From the NCBI GenBank assembly GCA_903813345.2, contig CAIIXF020000007.1:20693564-20757563 (forward strand): 64,000 nucleotides of DNA, read 5' to 3'. Numbering within the stretch: position 1 is the stretch's first letter; each line of letters opens with the position of its first letter. Made by a program: the position numbers and the translations under genes. The notes under the pieces are model-generated. The model did not search any database. It worked only from the letters and a program-made list of their open reading frames with translations, and was not told the origin of the DNA. This document shows positions 42,733-56,073 of the stretch, piece by piece. This stretch comes from Owenia fusiformis. Lineage: Eukaryota > Annelida > Polychaeta > Sabellida > Oweniidae.

Positions 42733-45700
42733 ATGTCAGCCGCTAGCTCCACCTATAGGCCAAAACCACTTGTGTTTAGTGGTCCATCTGGCTCTGGAAA
42801 GAGTACACTGGTGAAGAAGCTTATGGGAGAATACAAAGACTGCTTCGCATTCAGTGTTTCGCGTAAGTACAGTTTTACATTCTTAATGAAGATAATCAAA
42901 GGAAAGTGCAAAGACCATTGATTGTGCTCATATTTTGTGTTTTCAAATCCTGTGGATGTTATTGGTGTAGAATTCACAGGATTTTTATTATTTTATTTAT
43001 TTATTTATTTCATATATACATGCTTTAGCATGAAAAGCTTTAATTTTCATTTATTTATGCAAATTTTAATTGATTCAAATTTTCTTCAAAATCAAACTCC
43101 TGCCATCATGGATAACTATGGCAACTTCATAATAATAATGATAATCATGATAATCTAGTTGTTAATGTTTCTATGTAATGTATCATTTCCCTTGTATGGT
43201 CCTCTATTTTAACGTTGTATATTGTGTCTAATAGCAATGCATTGTTCTCCTTGCATTTGATTAGGTCCATATAACATGAGTATCCCAATATTTGCAATGA
43301 GGAGAGGGTCAGCCACAACTTCATACACTGAATTGCAATGTAATGAAATGGTATGTGACACAAGAATATTGTCTCTGGAGCCCTTATCTACTTCATCTTA
43401 AGAGCGGAGATGATGCGAATGAGGGATGACAAGAAAAGTTTGAAACAAGTTCAGAAAATGACAAATTTTAATTTTGATTGCAGATACAACAAGGAAGCCA
43501 AGACCTGGAGAGCAGGATGGAAAGGGTGGGTGTTATATATTTTCATTTTAAGGAGAGGGTATCAGTTTTTTCACAGTGGAAGCATTTTTCAAGTTAAATT
43601 TAAATACCTTTAGACACCATTTTAGCAATCAAACAACTTATTATATGGAATTTTCAACCCCAAAATTAATTTTTTGCCATCCAGCTCAATATTCGTAAAA
43701 TAGACTAATCAACATATCAAGGACAACTTGAATTGTCCCCTCTAAGCAACAGCATATTGGATCACCAAGGTATAACATTTTTGAAAAACAAACTGGTAAG
43801 CGAGTATCAGAAGCAACATTGCCTCTTTAAAGTATGGTAATTATTAGCTAGTAATTATTATGATGTTGATTTCATTAGTGGAAATGAATTTCAAGTGGCA
43901 AATAGACAATAGTATAGTTTCCATATAGCTTTTGAAATCTCGCTAAATCTCGTTTTTCGTGAGATTTTAAGAGATTTGCATATTTAACCTCTAATGACTT
44001 ACATTACCTTCTTTTAAATGGCATATTTGAATTCATTGAAATGTTTTCTCCTAGAATAGCTTTGATTTACACAGTTTTGTAATTTGAATAATTTTCTATG
44101 ACAATTTAAAAAAACTTGGGCCAAATCTACATAGATGCAATGCTAAAAATCTTTAAAACCCTGGAATATTTGTATGTCAACCAACATTTGCATGTTTAAT
44201 CACTACATGTTCATAAACAGGGTCATCATGTGGTATATCATCCAAGTTTTATACAGATTCAACAAACACTCTTTGATAAATCATGAAATTAAGCCACTTT
44301 TCCAAGATTTTAGCATGTAAGTGAAGGGAACTCTAGCCCAAGTTAAAAGCTGAATAAAAGATGGCAGCACTAGATTTCATTGCTTTTTCTGCTATTTAGA
44401 AACTATCCTATTGTATTACAGTACAGTAAAACCTGTCTTAGTGGAACATCTGTGGTACTTCTAAAACGTGTTCCACTTGGGAGGTGCTCCACTTATAGAG
44501 GTTCATTTAACATTAAGTCAGTTGGTCTTGGGACTCTGAAAAGTGTTCCACTAACAGAGATGTTCCACTTCTAGAGGTATTCCACTTTGCAGGTCTCGCT
44601 ATATATTGTTATTATAGTCTCCACCTTTTTTGTGGATGGTGTTCGGAGGTTGGTATTGGTACCTGTAACTACAAATGGCAGGTGGCTACATTTTGCATGT
44701 AAAATCCCTTGTGTTATATGTGGTGAGGAGTGGTTTAACCATAATGAAATTAGTTTTGGTTGGTGATCGGCATCTGTAACAAATGATATGTGGTGACATT
44801 TTGCATGTTAATATATGATATATGTGGTTTAACTAACCATAATGAAATTACTTTTGCACAACTGTCTCCATTTGTACATCGTCCTAAATGGATATAATTT
44901 ATTGTTGTTGCAGACTACCATTATGTGAGCAAGGAGTCTATGGAAGTAGCAATAAACAATGGAGAATTCATAGAGAGTGCATGTTTCTCAGGGAATCTCT
45001 ACGGCACTAGGTGGGTATATTTATATCATATGCTCTGCTTTCTGACCAGTTCTTGATGTTCATGAATTATTCTAGAATAAATCCTGAATATTCTTACTTT
45101 TTAGTTTTAGGATCTTAACTGACTGAAGATACTCTTATAAAGCCTTTAAGTTCCAACATTGTATATCATTTCATGGGCAATATAATATGGAAACACAATA
45201 CACTACAATGATATTTCAAAGATATGATAAAATATATTTAAATGGCATGTACTTGCCATTTTCATCATGTGCTTTGTATTTCACAGCCATGTACACCTAC
45301 AATCTAACCATTACCCATAATGCAATATTTCCCGCAATGCAATTTTATGTTTATCATTGCAGCAAGAAGGCGGTGGAAGAGGTAGCAAAGACTGGAAGAA
45401 TATGTATACTAGATATTGATATGCAAGGAGTCAAAAGTGTCAAGAAAACAGATCTTAATCCTAGATATATTTTTATAAAACCACCAAGCTTTGAAATTCT
45501 GGTTAGTAATTGGTTAAATTGTTATTGTATCCATGATTCCCATCCATTATTGTTCAGCGTAACAAATAGTTGATTTGTAGTTTCAAAATATAATTGATTT
45601 CGAGGTTGATTCATTCTAGATTTAACCAGCTTGGCATAATATTGTAATACTAGCATCAACGTAAATTGCTTAATCCAATGTTATTTTAAAACATTGCGTT

Positions 45701-47974
45701 ATGACAAGGGAGACTGACAACATATGCGTTTTCTCATGTTTCAGGAGAGTAGGTTACGTGGCAGGGGAACTGAAAATGAAGATAGTTTGAACAAAAGACT
45801 CACTACAGCCAAGGAGGAACTAGTCTATGGTAGGCATATGTCTCGAGGGATTCAATGCATATGAAACTTAATAGAGATTTTTAGCTTGGTGATTAAATAT
45901 CACAATGTTCTAATACTTACAAATCATAATAGGGATATAGATAAGCCATATGTTCATCCGTCAGTCTGTCCATCCATCTGTCTGGGCATCAACTCAAATT
46001 CTGGTCAACAGATTGGGTTCAAATTTTAAAGGCTTACTGGTATGCCTTATGCTTGAGTGTTGGACCTCTGCTTGAGAGGAAATTTTCATGTATGATTTTG
46101 ATTGATTTGATTGACATAAATTAAACCATGAACTGGTAAACAATTTTTTCATGGCTCATTGGCAGAGTCAGGGTTACCACTATCACTTAACCCTTGGTTT
46201 GATTCCTGGTTTAGACATAGTTTGTGCGTTATGTAATTTTGGGTGTCTGACTGAGTGATCTACAACTGATAAAAAATGGTGTGGTGTGTACTTGAATGCC
46301 TATGTATCGGTGCTCATAAAATAATACAGGACTCCTCCAAGGAGGATTTCTGGCTCTGTTTTGTGTGTAAATACGGAAATATACCAAAGAGGAGCTCCCC
46401 AAAATATGTCGGTAACCAAAATACAATTATTTACAAATGTTTTTTTATTTTCTAGCTGAACAGAAGGGATCCTATGACTTTATCATCATAAATGATGACC
46501 TAGAAACTGCCTATGCACGCTTAAAAGCTATATTAAATGAGGTAAACATTTTCAGTTAATTACAAATAATTATTGTATTATAACTACAAAGGCTTTCTAA
46601 AATATTTGATTAGCAATTTATTATTTTTGTATGAATCATTAAGTGTCAAATTTTAAGTTGCATGTTTTTTGATTGATAAGTGCATATACTGCTACTGCAA
46701 ATCAATAATTATTCACAGCATCATTGTATTGTTATAAAGTACTGAAATACTTTTGATACCCTATGTCTTGTCTATTCATGTATCAAGTATAAATTAGCTA
46801 AAAAAAATTAGTTTTGCCTTAAAATCTACCATACTATAGTAATCTACAGTTTAAATATAATATTATACTAGATTATCCCTAACACAGTAAGTTTGATTTA
46901 GAATTGCATGACATGATGTATGTTGATGCATACTTTTGTTTCATTCCCAGTACTAATATTATTTTGATTTTGATTTTCCCTTGAAGGATATAGAAAATTT
47001 ACAAAAGAGTCGGCAATCTTAGATTTGGTAGGAAATTCTGACATATCAGTTGACACACTATAAGTCAGACTCTTATTTTTTTTTTCTTCTAGTTAGACGA
47101 TCTTCTCGTGTATGATTTTAGTAAAACTCTTTTCACTTTCACTTAAGGCCTATCTGCACTTTTTCACAAATATTCCACTTTTAGTTTGGTGGTCAGGTGT
47201 TTTGGTGTACACAGTTTATTTTAATTTTGATTTCATCTTTAATTGAAAATCTAACCTGTCTTGGGAGAATATCTACTATTTGGAACACAAATTGTCAATT
47301 TTAATTTTGATCCATGTAATTAACAAACCCTCTTCATAGTCAGTGATATCATGAATTATGAAAAGGATTCAACTAATTTTCTTTTTCTTTATGTTTTCTA
47401 GATGTGACTAACTTCAAAATATTGAATATTCTTTTACATCAGAGTGTGTATATTAAACTAATACATACAGTAAAACTTATGAAACTGGAACATCTCTGAT
47501 ACCTCAAAATAGTGTCACAAAGGTGTTAACTTGGAGAGGGTCATTTTATATTAAGTAAATGGGTACTGGGACGTGAGAAAGTCATGACTAACGAAGGTCT
47601 TCCTCTTTCAGAGGTGTTCCACCTAACTTTACTAACCAACAGCTGGAAAGTATATGATAATAAAGTGCATACTATTTAATACAGAGTGAACAAATAAAAA
47701 TGCAGCTCATTTGTAAAAGTGCCAATAATTATTAGTATGGGTTGCACTTTTTAAGTGACCCTGAATGTTGTGTCTAAAAACATTAATTTTTATAAAATCC
47801 ACTTTAAAAATGACCTAAAATAAAAGTACTGTATTTATCATTTTCTAGATTTTTCAAACTGCAATAAATGATCTAATCCAAGATTTCTACTATTTCCTTT
47901 CTTTATGTCTATATTTTTTTTATTTTCAGGATATAAATCAAGTACAAAGCAATCTAGTGAACTCAGACAGTTAA
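42733..47974 (+). CDS. GUK1: Guanylate kinase, 7 coding exons
   Basis: Phosphorylates GMP to GDP with ATP in the cytosol. Coding exons: 42733-42862, 43484-43525, 44914-45010, 45363-45501, 45745-45829, 46456-46541, 47930-47974; all phases join, giving 207 residues (human 197). Visible: P-loop GPSGSGKST (17-25), the guanylate-kinase signature [18 protein letters not shown] split over exons 2 and 3, [53 protein letters not shown] and [14 protein letters not shown]. The first coding exon starts after an acceptor at 42713 and its 17 bases before the ATG have no stop in frame, so an N-terminally extended form from an upstream exon is possible. Repeats in introns: pogo-like fragments at 44409 and 47468, a SINE at 46150. 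Confidence 0.97.
44403..44615. mobile_element. pogo-like MITE fragment in GUK1 intron
   Basis: TACAGTAAAACCTGTCTTAG followed by several GTTCCACTT-type repeats. It shares its terminus style with 4862. No transposase. Confidence 0.45.
45930..46090 (+). repeat. 5' fragment of a Helentron-like element in GUK1 intron
   Basis: TAGGGATATAGATAAGCC followed by a CCGTCAGTCTGTCC microsatellite and ATCAACTCAAATTCTGGTCA matches the 5' portion of the 37395 element. The 3' half is absent. Confidence 0.6.
46148..46215 (+). mobile_element. tRNA-derived SINE head candidate in GUK1 intron
   Basis: A-box-like TGGCTCATTGG (about 46153) and B-box-like GGTTTGATTCC (about 46196) are about 43 bp apart, with a tRNA-like context. 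The acceptor stem is not closed, so this is not a working tRNA gene. Confidence 0.5.
47468..47635. mobile_element. pogo-like MITE fragment in last GUK1 intron
   Basis: ACAGTAAAACTTATGAAACT and GAGGTGTTCCACC mirror the vocabulary of the 44403 element, more diverged. Confidence 0.4.
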
Positions 47975-47976
47975 AT

Positions 47977-48083
47977 AAGTATAAATACCATATCTGCTCT
48001 AGGATAAATACCATATTTGGTCTTGGATAAATACCATATCTGGTCTAGGATAAATACCATATCTGTACTTGGATAAATACCAA
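47977..48083 (+). repeat. ~24-bp tandem repeat just after the GUK1 stop
   Basis: Five copies of TAAATACCATATCTG-CTAGGA type units, 22-24 bp apart, begin 3 bp after the stop codon and so lie in the 3' untranslated region. Confidence 0.85.
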
Positions 48084-50433
48084 ACTGTTGCATTGTTGCA
48101 GCTGGTCACTGAAAACATACAGTATACATGTACAGGCAACTGAAGTCATTGTTACAAGATGGGAACTACAACCTTACCTTGGATTTTTTGCTTCAAATTG
48201 ATGGTTTTGCAGACTCAGTATACATGTTCTCTGTGATATGTGTCAGAGTAATACAGTAATACAGTACATGTGCATTTGTTTTGAACATTCATGTCACAAT
48301 CTTATTGGTAAATACTGTAGCTGCTGGGGTGCTACTAATGTCAGGAATATTCTCAGGTTGAAACTTACTACATACATGATTATTGATTATAATACAGCAG
48401 CAGTGACCACAAAAGGACGGTGACATTAGAACTCAAGATGGTAGACATGTATTTATTATTAACATTTTAAAGGCCTACATGTTTTGGTTCATAAAAATGT
48501 GCAATTGACTCATCAAACATTGTTGACATGTGACATTTGAAGTATTATTCAAAAGTTTCAGTGGTTTATTGCAATCCATTGATCTTAAATTAAAAACAGC
48601 TCAAAATGGAATGCTTTCATTTTCAAAGATGGATTTAATGGTACTTAAGGAATCTGGTCAATGATTTAACTTTCAGTATTCTCCTCCTTACCCTCCAAGT
48701 GAAACCTACACAGATGTGACAGACTAAAATAATTTTTTGATAGCACAAAACGACATGGGCTTTTTTACCCCCACCCTAATCCTCTGCCATACATTTATGT
48801 ACTTTGAGGTGTAGTTCATGGCCAGAGTCCATAAGTTGTATAATCTCGTTCATGTTATGGGATGTGACTTAGCATACTGACCACATAGTACAGGGTTAAC
48901 CTGACACAGTCATTTGCTCACTGAAAGCGTAGAGCTTAAATTTTATGTAAGACTGTACAATACAAAAATATGGAGTTTAATTAATGCAAGTAGAGACAGT
49001 AGACCATGCATGCACATATACACTTGTATATTAAAAGACTTCATGTACTAGTAATTTACATGTAATGCATCAGCATCTTGACTTGTCCAGGGTATTTCTT
49101 TTCAATAGAGAGACAATGAGTGCCGTATGATGTATGATAAAATTGATTCACAAATAGATAATGGATATGCATTATGTATGTCTATGGTACATGTACTTAC
49201 CAATATGGCATTTTAAAATATCAGTGTCAGCATTTTTATTGTATTGCCAAAGTGAGTTCACAACAAGGGATACTTAATTTTGACAATGTTTCTCTATAGA
49301 ACATTGTCAGATTGTGTGCACACATCATCAATTTGCAATTCTTTCAAAAATTAATATATCAAAGTATTAAATTCTTCTCTTAAATTTTTCTTTTTATTGT
49401 TATAAATAATTTAGCTAAAGTTTTAAAAGTAAAGAATAAAGTATCAAGTTTCTTTTATTTTCGTAATTTCAAAATAATGCATTCGTTAAACCTTCACATT
49501 CCTCGGGAAATAGAAGAGTAATTAAATATACATTGTATGTTGTATGAAATTGTCATATATTTTTTATTTGATCACACAGTTAATGTTTATTATTGTTATG
49601 TATAATTAAACTTGTTGAATGGTTACATCTACAGTGTGTTCAGAAAGTTCAAGCATCATCAAATTCTTCATTAATGTTTTGAATACAGGGATATGAGACC
49701 CACAGCCGGGGGTAGGGGTTCAGGGGGTGATCATGAACTTTTTAAAGTTTCAACCCCCCCCCCCCCCCCCCCCTCTTGGCAAAAGCTGGATACGGGCCTG
49801 GGAGAGATGTCTAACTTTCTTGACAGTCTGTATGTAAAGTACATGTACTTGTACTTGTTTTTGGCAATATTGTGTCATGTATGGGCTTGTAGAGCTGTAG
49901 TTTATTAGCTATAGCACATGTTTTAACATAGAAATAAAAGAAGTATACTTTATATATTGTTTTGTTATTTTATTTCACAAATACAATGTATATGATCATG
50001 ATGATGTATGTAGCTTTCCTTAGTGATGAGGCCAACTGATGCCTAGGTCACATTTGCTCCAATTCATCTGCCAGTGCCCAGGCCCCAGGTGATTGCAGTA
50101 TTTTGTTCAAAACTGATTTCAAGTTCCTTCAAATTGATCAAACTTTTTTAAACTACTCAAACTACGATTAGCTTGGCGCCGGCCCATGAATCAGAGCAAA
50201 TGTGACCTTACTAGGCATGAGGGAGTATTCTTAATGGTTTTACTTTCAATTCTTCATATAATCCATGTCCGTTTTTTCTAAACCATCCACTCACCTTGGT
50301 AACAAAACAGATAGGAAAACATTGATCTCAGAGCTTTGTGGGAAACATATAGTTTCTACCATATAGATATGGAGTCTTTAACTGATAGAATACAGTTTTA
50401 ACATTTACCATAATAAGCTATACATTATTTCAG
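48084..50433. other. Shared 3' region of convergent GUK1 and TSFM
   Basis: No coding exon is seen. Candidate poly(A) signals on the plus strand are AATAAA at 49435 and 49933; on the minus strand, AATAAA lies at 49969-49974. A run of 18 C at about 49746 lies in a dispersed repeat of the type at 12770. The two transcripts' 3' ends probably lie close together or overlap near 49.93-49.98 kb. Confidence 0.5.
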
Positions 50434-53400
50434 TTAACTTTCTTCTATATTTTCCCCGCATTCATATCTGACAAAGTCCTGTATTTCTGCATTGTTTTGG
50501 TCTAGGAACTCATACACATAAATATCCGGATCATTTAGAAAATCTTGTAAAATAATTCTAGAGTCATCTTTTTCTCTGCGCGCAGGGGGTTCAGAATCAA
50601 GGTCAGGGTCAATGTACTCTTGTTCTGATTCAGCCTGCCCAGTAGTGTCAGACTCTGTGGGAGCAACTATAGGTGGCTCTGGTTCCTGTTTAGATTGAGA
50701 ACTGGCAGCTATATGGGCATCAATATCTGAGGGTTTACCGATACTTTGTGGGTTCATTCCAACGACATGCTGGGCCAGTTGTCTTCCTACCTCCTTTAAA
50801 GAGAGTTTAGACACTCGGTCATTATCTGTAGCTGTGAATGAAACCATCGCTCCAAATTTACCCATAATACACTTTGTGGGACTATCTGGGTTGGAATCTG
50901 AAGAAATACAGAATTATCAAAATTAATATATGAATCCATTCTCTCCATACGTTAATGTTCTTGCCAAGGATACCACAAACACTCAATTGCTTGAAGAAGT
51001 TTTGTCTGATGTAGACCATTTCAACGACTCAACAGACAATTTGAATATCATAATTTGAACTGCATAAAGTTTCGCCCATTCTAGCACAGAGACCTTTATT
51101 GTATTCATAGTATAAAAACAACAACATTAGCATGTTAAGATTGTAATTTGAATCATAATATCCTTCAACAGGTTGGGATCAAATTCTGAACTGGACACAG
51201 CATTTATTTGCTCAATTATTGTGGAGATTACAATATATACTGCCAATTTTACATTTAAAATGACTTAATGTTATCTTACTAGCTGAGTGGACGTAGTAAC
51301 CAACCCTATTGTTGGTTGAGTTCATGTATGCCAGACGTCTCACTCTCATGTTCTCCCCAATGTCACCAACAGCCAGAGCTACAGTATCAGCTACTGTCTT
51401 ATCACCTATAACCAGCTTGCCAACCTCCTCTTGGTCCAGAACAACCTACAACAAACCAAGTACTGAGAGGTTACCCTTGGGAAGAGTATCACAGTCTGTC
51501 TACACTCTTTCAGTCCTATGGATATATCTGTAGCTGATTTTCATTTCATGGTCAAAAATTTGATAAGATTGAATGTCTTGTTTCTTCTAATCACCCAACA
51601 GCTCTATCAAAGATGAGATCCATTAATTCTGTGTAGTTGATTGAGTTAACTCTGATGAAAATGCCTATATGAAAAATTGAAGGGACTCTGAGGGGAGATA
51701 TAGATATTTCCCACAGAATAAACCTTGGTATCTAATATTTAGGTGGATTTGGTGTAGAAAACATGTTTGTTGACTGAAAAACATGCACCATTGAAAGGTA
51801 AAGACTGAACTTTTTTTATGATTGGTAAATAAAAATGTTATTCATGAGTGGTAGGCCTGGCCAGGCCTGTACTGTATACTATACCTTACCTTTGGTTGTG
51901 TCCATTGACGTGTCTGTTGAGCACAAGCAGCCGTGACACTTGAGACAAGATCCTGGAATTTACTGTTTCTTGCCACAAAGTCTGTCTCACAGTTCATCTA
52001 AAAAGATCAGTTCCAACACCATGAGTATCAAACTATGCATATCATTTTGACAGTTACAACACAAAAACGTACATGCAAATGTTACACAAACACTGGGGCA
52101 TCATATTTTGATCAACTGGGGGGAGTCACAGGAGTGTGAACAATGAAGTACAATGAAGTGCAATGAAGATGTACAAAAGGATGCATTAACTGCTCATAAG
52201 ATGGGAAAGAGATAGTAAGGATGCCATGCCAACCCATTTTCAAATTTTGTAGGGTCAATGTTGACCATGTGGCAGGAAATAAGGTCTATCATTTCCTTCT
52301 CTTGCTCTCGCCTGCCATGCTATCCAATACCAACCTCCCTATGTATATTTGTGTTGATTGTTAAATTACAAAATAGGTAGGGTAAAGAATATGTCAAAGT
52401 CGTTTGATCTCGCCCCAGAAGCAATATTTTGTTATTTTTATCACCCAGAATTCCTTTAAATTAAGTAGTACATACCTCTATCATGACTGTGTGCTGTGCC
52501 TCACTCTGTAATGCTATCAGACCATGAGACATTGTACGCCCATGAAGCTTGGTTGCTTTTGTCCATCCAGCTTTCTGTGCCTCTTCATGTAACCATTCTT
52601 CAGCCTTAAACAGGACATGACTGAACATATACCATGCTGCACCCATTTGAGATTTTGAAGATATATAAATGACATTCTAGGAAAATGGCAAAAAGATAAT
52701 TAACAGTGCCAAATTATTAATAAATACAATATTTGTTATCTTCATCTAAGAGATAGAACCTAGTATTGGGTAATTCTTTTTGGCGAGGGGGGGTCATTTT
52801 GTAAAAGTAGGCCTCATTCTCAACAATACACCTTTCTTAAATAAAAAACAGGCCAAATAAATATAGGCTTTGATTGTGCTCAAATTTTTGGACCATTTGG
52901 AAATTTCAGCATTCACCAATTTCTTGCTTGCAAACAAAACAGAAAGGTTTTAAACTTACTTTGACCATATCGTTGTCAAATTTCTGAAGGGCCTTTTTGC
53001 AGTTACTGAAGGTAAATCCAGTCTTTTTGCGCAGCTTACTCAGAGATTCTTTGCTTACTTTAGACCAAAACATGGAACTTGTATGTAAAGCTCTTGTAAT
53101 TGATGAAAGTTGGTGCATAGACCCTGCAAATATACATTTCATATAAAATATCAAAGACAGTGCCAATCTAAAATATTTAAAGAGCGTCACCACAGTCCCT
53201 GATACTAGGCACCTTAGTCAGTCAAGCTGTCAGCACATTATCTTGTGCTATCATCTCATTTTTGAGAGCAGTCATCCCAGTATATGGTGCATGAAAACCA
53301 GAGTTGTTAATTCTGTCAGTATCATCTCATTCTATATAATACAAAAAAATGTTAGCTTCATTGGAGAATTGCCCACTATGGTGGCTTCCCATGGTGAAAA

Positions 53401-56073
53401 TAAAGTTTTTCTAAGGCCACTCTATTGTGGCCTTCGATCGTCCAAAGATAAATGCTGCATGTACTGCTGTATACGGGAAATGTTGAAATCATAAAATTTG
53501 AAATCAAAAGTTCCCCATTTTTCCATATCATAATTTGAATTGCGAGTTTTGGTCTTATTACCTCACCAAAATTCCAAAACACACATGAAGTGATCAATGT
53601 ATTAGTTCACATCTTCTGGATCACTAACTTAGAATTTACAGCCAGTTACTAATGTTAGACAATAACGACATTTCGTCCAGTTTTCGAATATCGCCATTTT
53701 TCTTGGAGCCGTTTATTTTGAATTTAGACGAAATCCTGACAAAAACATGCAAAATTTAAGGAGCCCTAAGCCAGTTCCATTATAATTCATGATTTATTTA
53801 TCTGGCGATTTTTAAAATATTTAATAAATTTATAACACGCCAGTCAGCTTTTTTCAAATGGTTCACAGTATTCCAGATCTACATCTACATCAATAATCTG
53901 CAAAAGGCTAATAAGCCCATTTAAAGCAGATATATAGTTTAACAGTGATATAATTTGAATAGAATACAATTTGAACCTTAACATTTAAAAAATAGATCTA
54001 TTGTTTACAACTCATATTAAAATGTACACTGAAATCATGCAACACTTCTCCACTTAAGGAGGCATCTTCCCCAAGGTCAATGCTCCCGTTCGTAGAAAAG
54101 TTGGCCATATTCAAAAATCATTTGTATAAACAAAAACAAATTTTAAGAATGTACCTAGACCTATTGCTAAAATACAACTGAGCTTAATTGTTAAGCTGCT
54201 TGCTGACAGAAGATTTAAAACTGGATAGGCTATCACTGTCTAAAATATCACTGGGTAGAGTGTTCCATTTTACTATTGTCCTTGGAAATAACTAAACTTG
54301 TATGCATCCGTTCTGGCAGCTGGTTGGTTGAATTTGGATGGATGGAACTGTCTAGTGTTTGTGTTTATTTGAGGGCTGAAGTAAGTGGCCATGGGTATAG
54401 TGATGGCTGCTTAGTTGTGAGTTCCTTTGTAGAAGAGGGAAAGTCTAGTAGCCTCCCTACGGGATTGAAGTGATTCCCACTGCAGGTGTTGGAGAGCTTG
54501 GGTGACACAGCCTGGTTCCCTAGAGTGACATTTGGTAACAAATCCGGCTGCTCTTCTTTGTACCTGTTCCAGTATGTTGATATCGTTCTGGCGGTAAGGA
54601 TCCCATGCTGCACTAGCATATTCTAGGTTAGGCCGTACTAGTGACTTGTATGCCTGGGCTTTAATGTTCTCTGGGCACTGGTGGAGGTTGTGCCGGAGGA
54701 AGCCTGGTACCTTGTTAGATTTTGATACTACTGTTTGTATGTGTGTCATCCAGTTTAGGTTGTTTGTGATTCAGATCCCCAGATATGGAATGTGGGTCAC
54801 AGTTCTTCTCCTAACATAGTGTACTTGTGTGTGATGGGTGATTTACGTCTGTGAATACTCAGTACATAGCATTTTGAGGGATGGAATTTCATTTGCCATG
54901 TATTTGCCCAGGAGACCAGTTTGTCAAGGTCATCCTGGAGTGTCAGTGCATCCTGTTGGTTCTCGACAGACATGAAGAGCTTGTGAAATCTGTTCTATGG
55001 TGTTTACAAGTTGGGTCTCACACGAGTGTTTAGCTGACTGAATCCATGTTGGTGGTTAGCAAGAATTTTGTGGAGATCAAAGTGGTCCATAACATGGTGA
55101 AATATGATATGTTCCATTATCTTGCATGGAACTGATGTGAGAGACACAGGCCTGTACATGTAGTTAACTGCCTCGTCTCTGCGTCCTTTCTTGTATATAG
55201 CTGAGACATTGGCATGTTTCCAGTCTGAGGGGATTGTCCCTGCATCTATAGATTGCTGGAAGATGATTTGCAGGTATGGTGAGATGATATCGCTGCATTC
55301 CTGAAGGACCCCAGTAGGTATGAGGTCAGGTCCTGAGGCCTTCGCGGGGTTGCGGCCTTTGAGTAATTTGTTGATTCCATTGGTATTGATTGTAATGTTT
55401 GACATAGTTGGGATTTGGCTGGGTCCCAGGGTTGGGAGAGTTGGGTCCTCATCAGTGAATAGTGAATACACTGTTATATTGCTCATTGAGAATATTGGCT
55501 TTTTGTGTGGCATCTGTTATTTCATTGCCATTGGAATCCCGTAGTACACTGATACCTGATGTATCCTTGCGTTTAGAGTTAATGTAAGTCCAAAAATGCT
55601 TGGTAATGCTCTTACGTTGTAAATGTCCTTCGAGCATCTCCTTTTCGTTGATATCAAAGAGGTCGTTTATGTAGCGTTGGTGTTCTTTGCGGATTTCACT
55701 GTGGATCAGTTTCTTTAGTGATTTGAATTTATGCCAATGATGTGGCTCGTTTGATCGCTTGGCAACATCGTATACTTCTAGCGGTGGCTAGAGACTCGAG
55801 AAATCTTTAGGAGGTATTTCCGAAAAAAAAATTCTGATATCTTTGGAAAGTTGGATGACCTGCACAATCTACAGTACTTACCTATTGTGTCTGATACAAG
55901 AATCAGAAGACAGCATTTGAAATAAATTTCACTTTCTTTACATGTGTTGCATTTTGGATGAATAAGTGAATTTATGAATAGGTGAGTGTCAGGTATTCAA
56001 GACACGTTGCAGCTTATCCACTCCAAATGTAAATATTGGTCCACTTACCTCTGAATACAGGAACTGTTAACAT
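50434..56073 (-). CDS. TSFM: Mitochondrial elongation factor Ts, 6 coding exons
   Basis: Nucleotide exchange factor that reloads mitochondrial EF-Tu with GTP during translation. Coding exons: 56049-56073, 52960-53123, 52476-52604, 51890-51997, 51280-51445, 50434-50897; phases join and give 351 residues. The first exon supplies only MLTVPVFR plus one base; together with exon 2 it makes a basic, Ser/Thr-rich start that suits a mitochondrial presequence. Visible: LRKKTGFTFSNCKKALQKF (UBA-like N domain), AEEWLHEEAQKAGWTKA, the signature CETDFVARNSKFQDLV, VGDIGENMRVRRL and the C-terminal QDFVRYECGE. Odd: an acidic, Pro/Glu/Ser-rich stretch of about 45 residues before the last block makes the protein slightly longer than the human one. 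Intron 1 holds a defective LINE. Confidence 0.96.
54180..55790 (-). pseudogene. Defective LINE lacking the RT catalytic core, in TSFM intron 1
   Basis: On the minus strand: a linker (FWTYINSKRKDTSG), RT start (ASGPDLIPTGVLQECSDII, SDWKHANVSAIYKKGRRDEA, RPVSLTSVPCKIMEHII, HQHGFSQ), then after a junction near 54980 the post-catalytic part (LDKLVSWANTWQMKFHPSKC, YKSLVRPNLEYASAAWDPY, LEQVQRRAAGFV). The segment that should hold the DFSKAFD, GVPQG and FADD motifs, several hundred bp, is absent. There are several stops and frameshifts. It belongs to a different family from the LINE at 28.7 kb. Confidence 0.85.

Noticed and set aside
49746-49773. Poly-C tract as a functional element
   Set aside because: It belongs to a dispersed repeat also seen at 12770 and 32960, and homopolymer length may be a sequencing artefact.
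54276-54473. Plus-strand frames at 54.3-55.5 kb
   Set aside because: They are shadows of the minus-strand LINE remnant.
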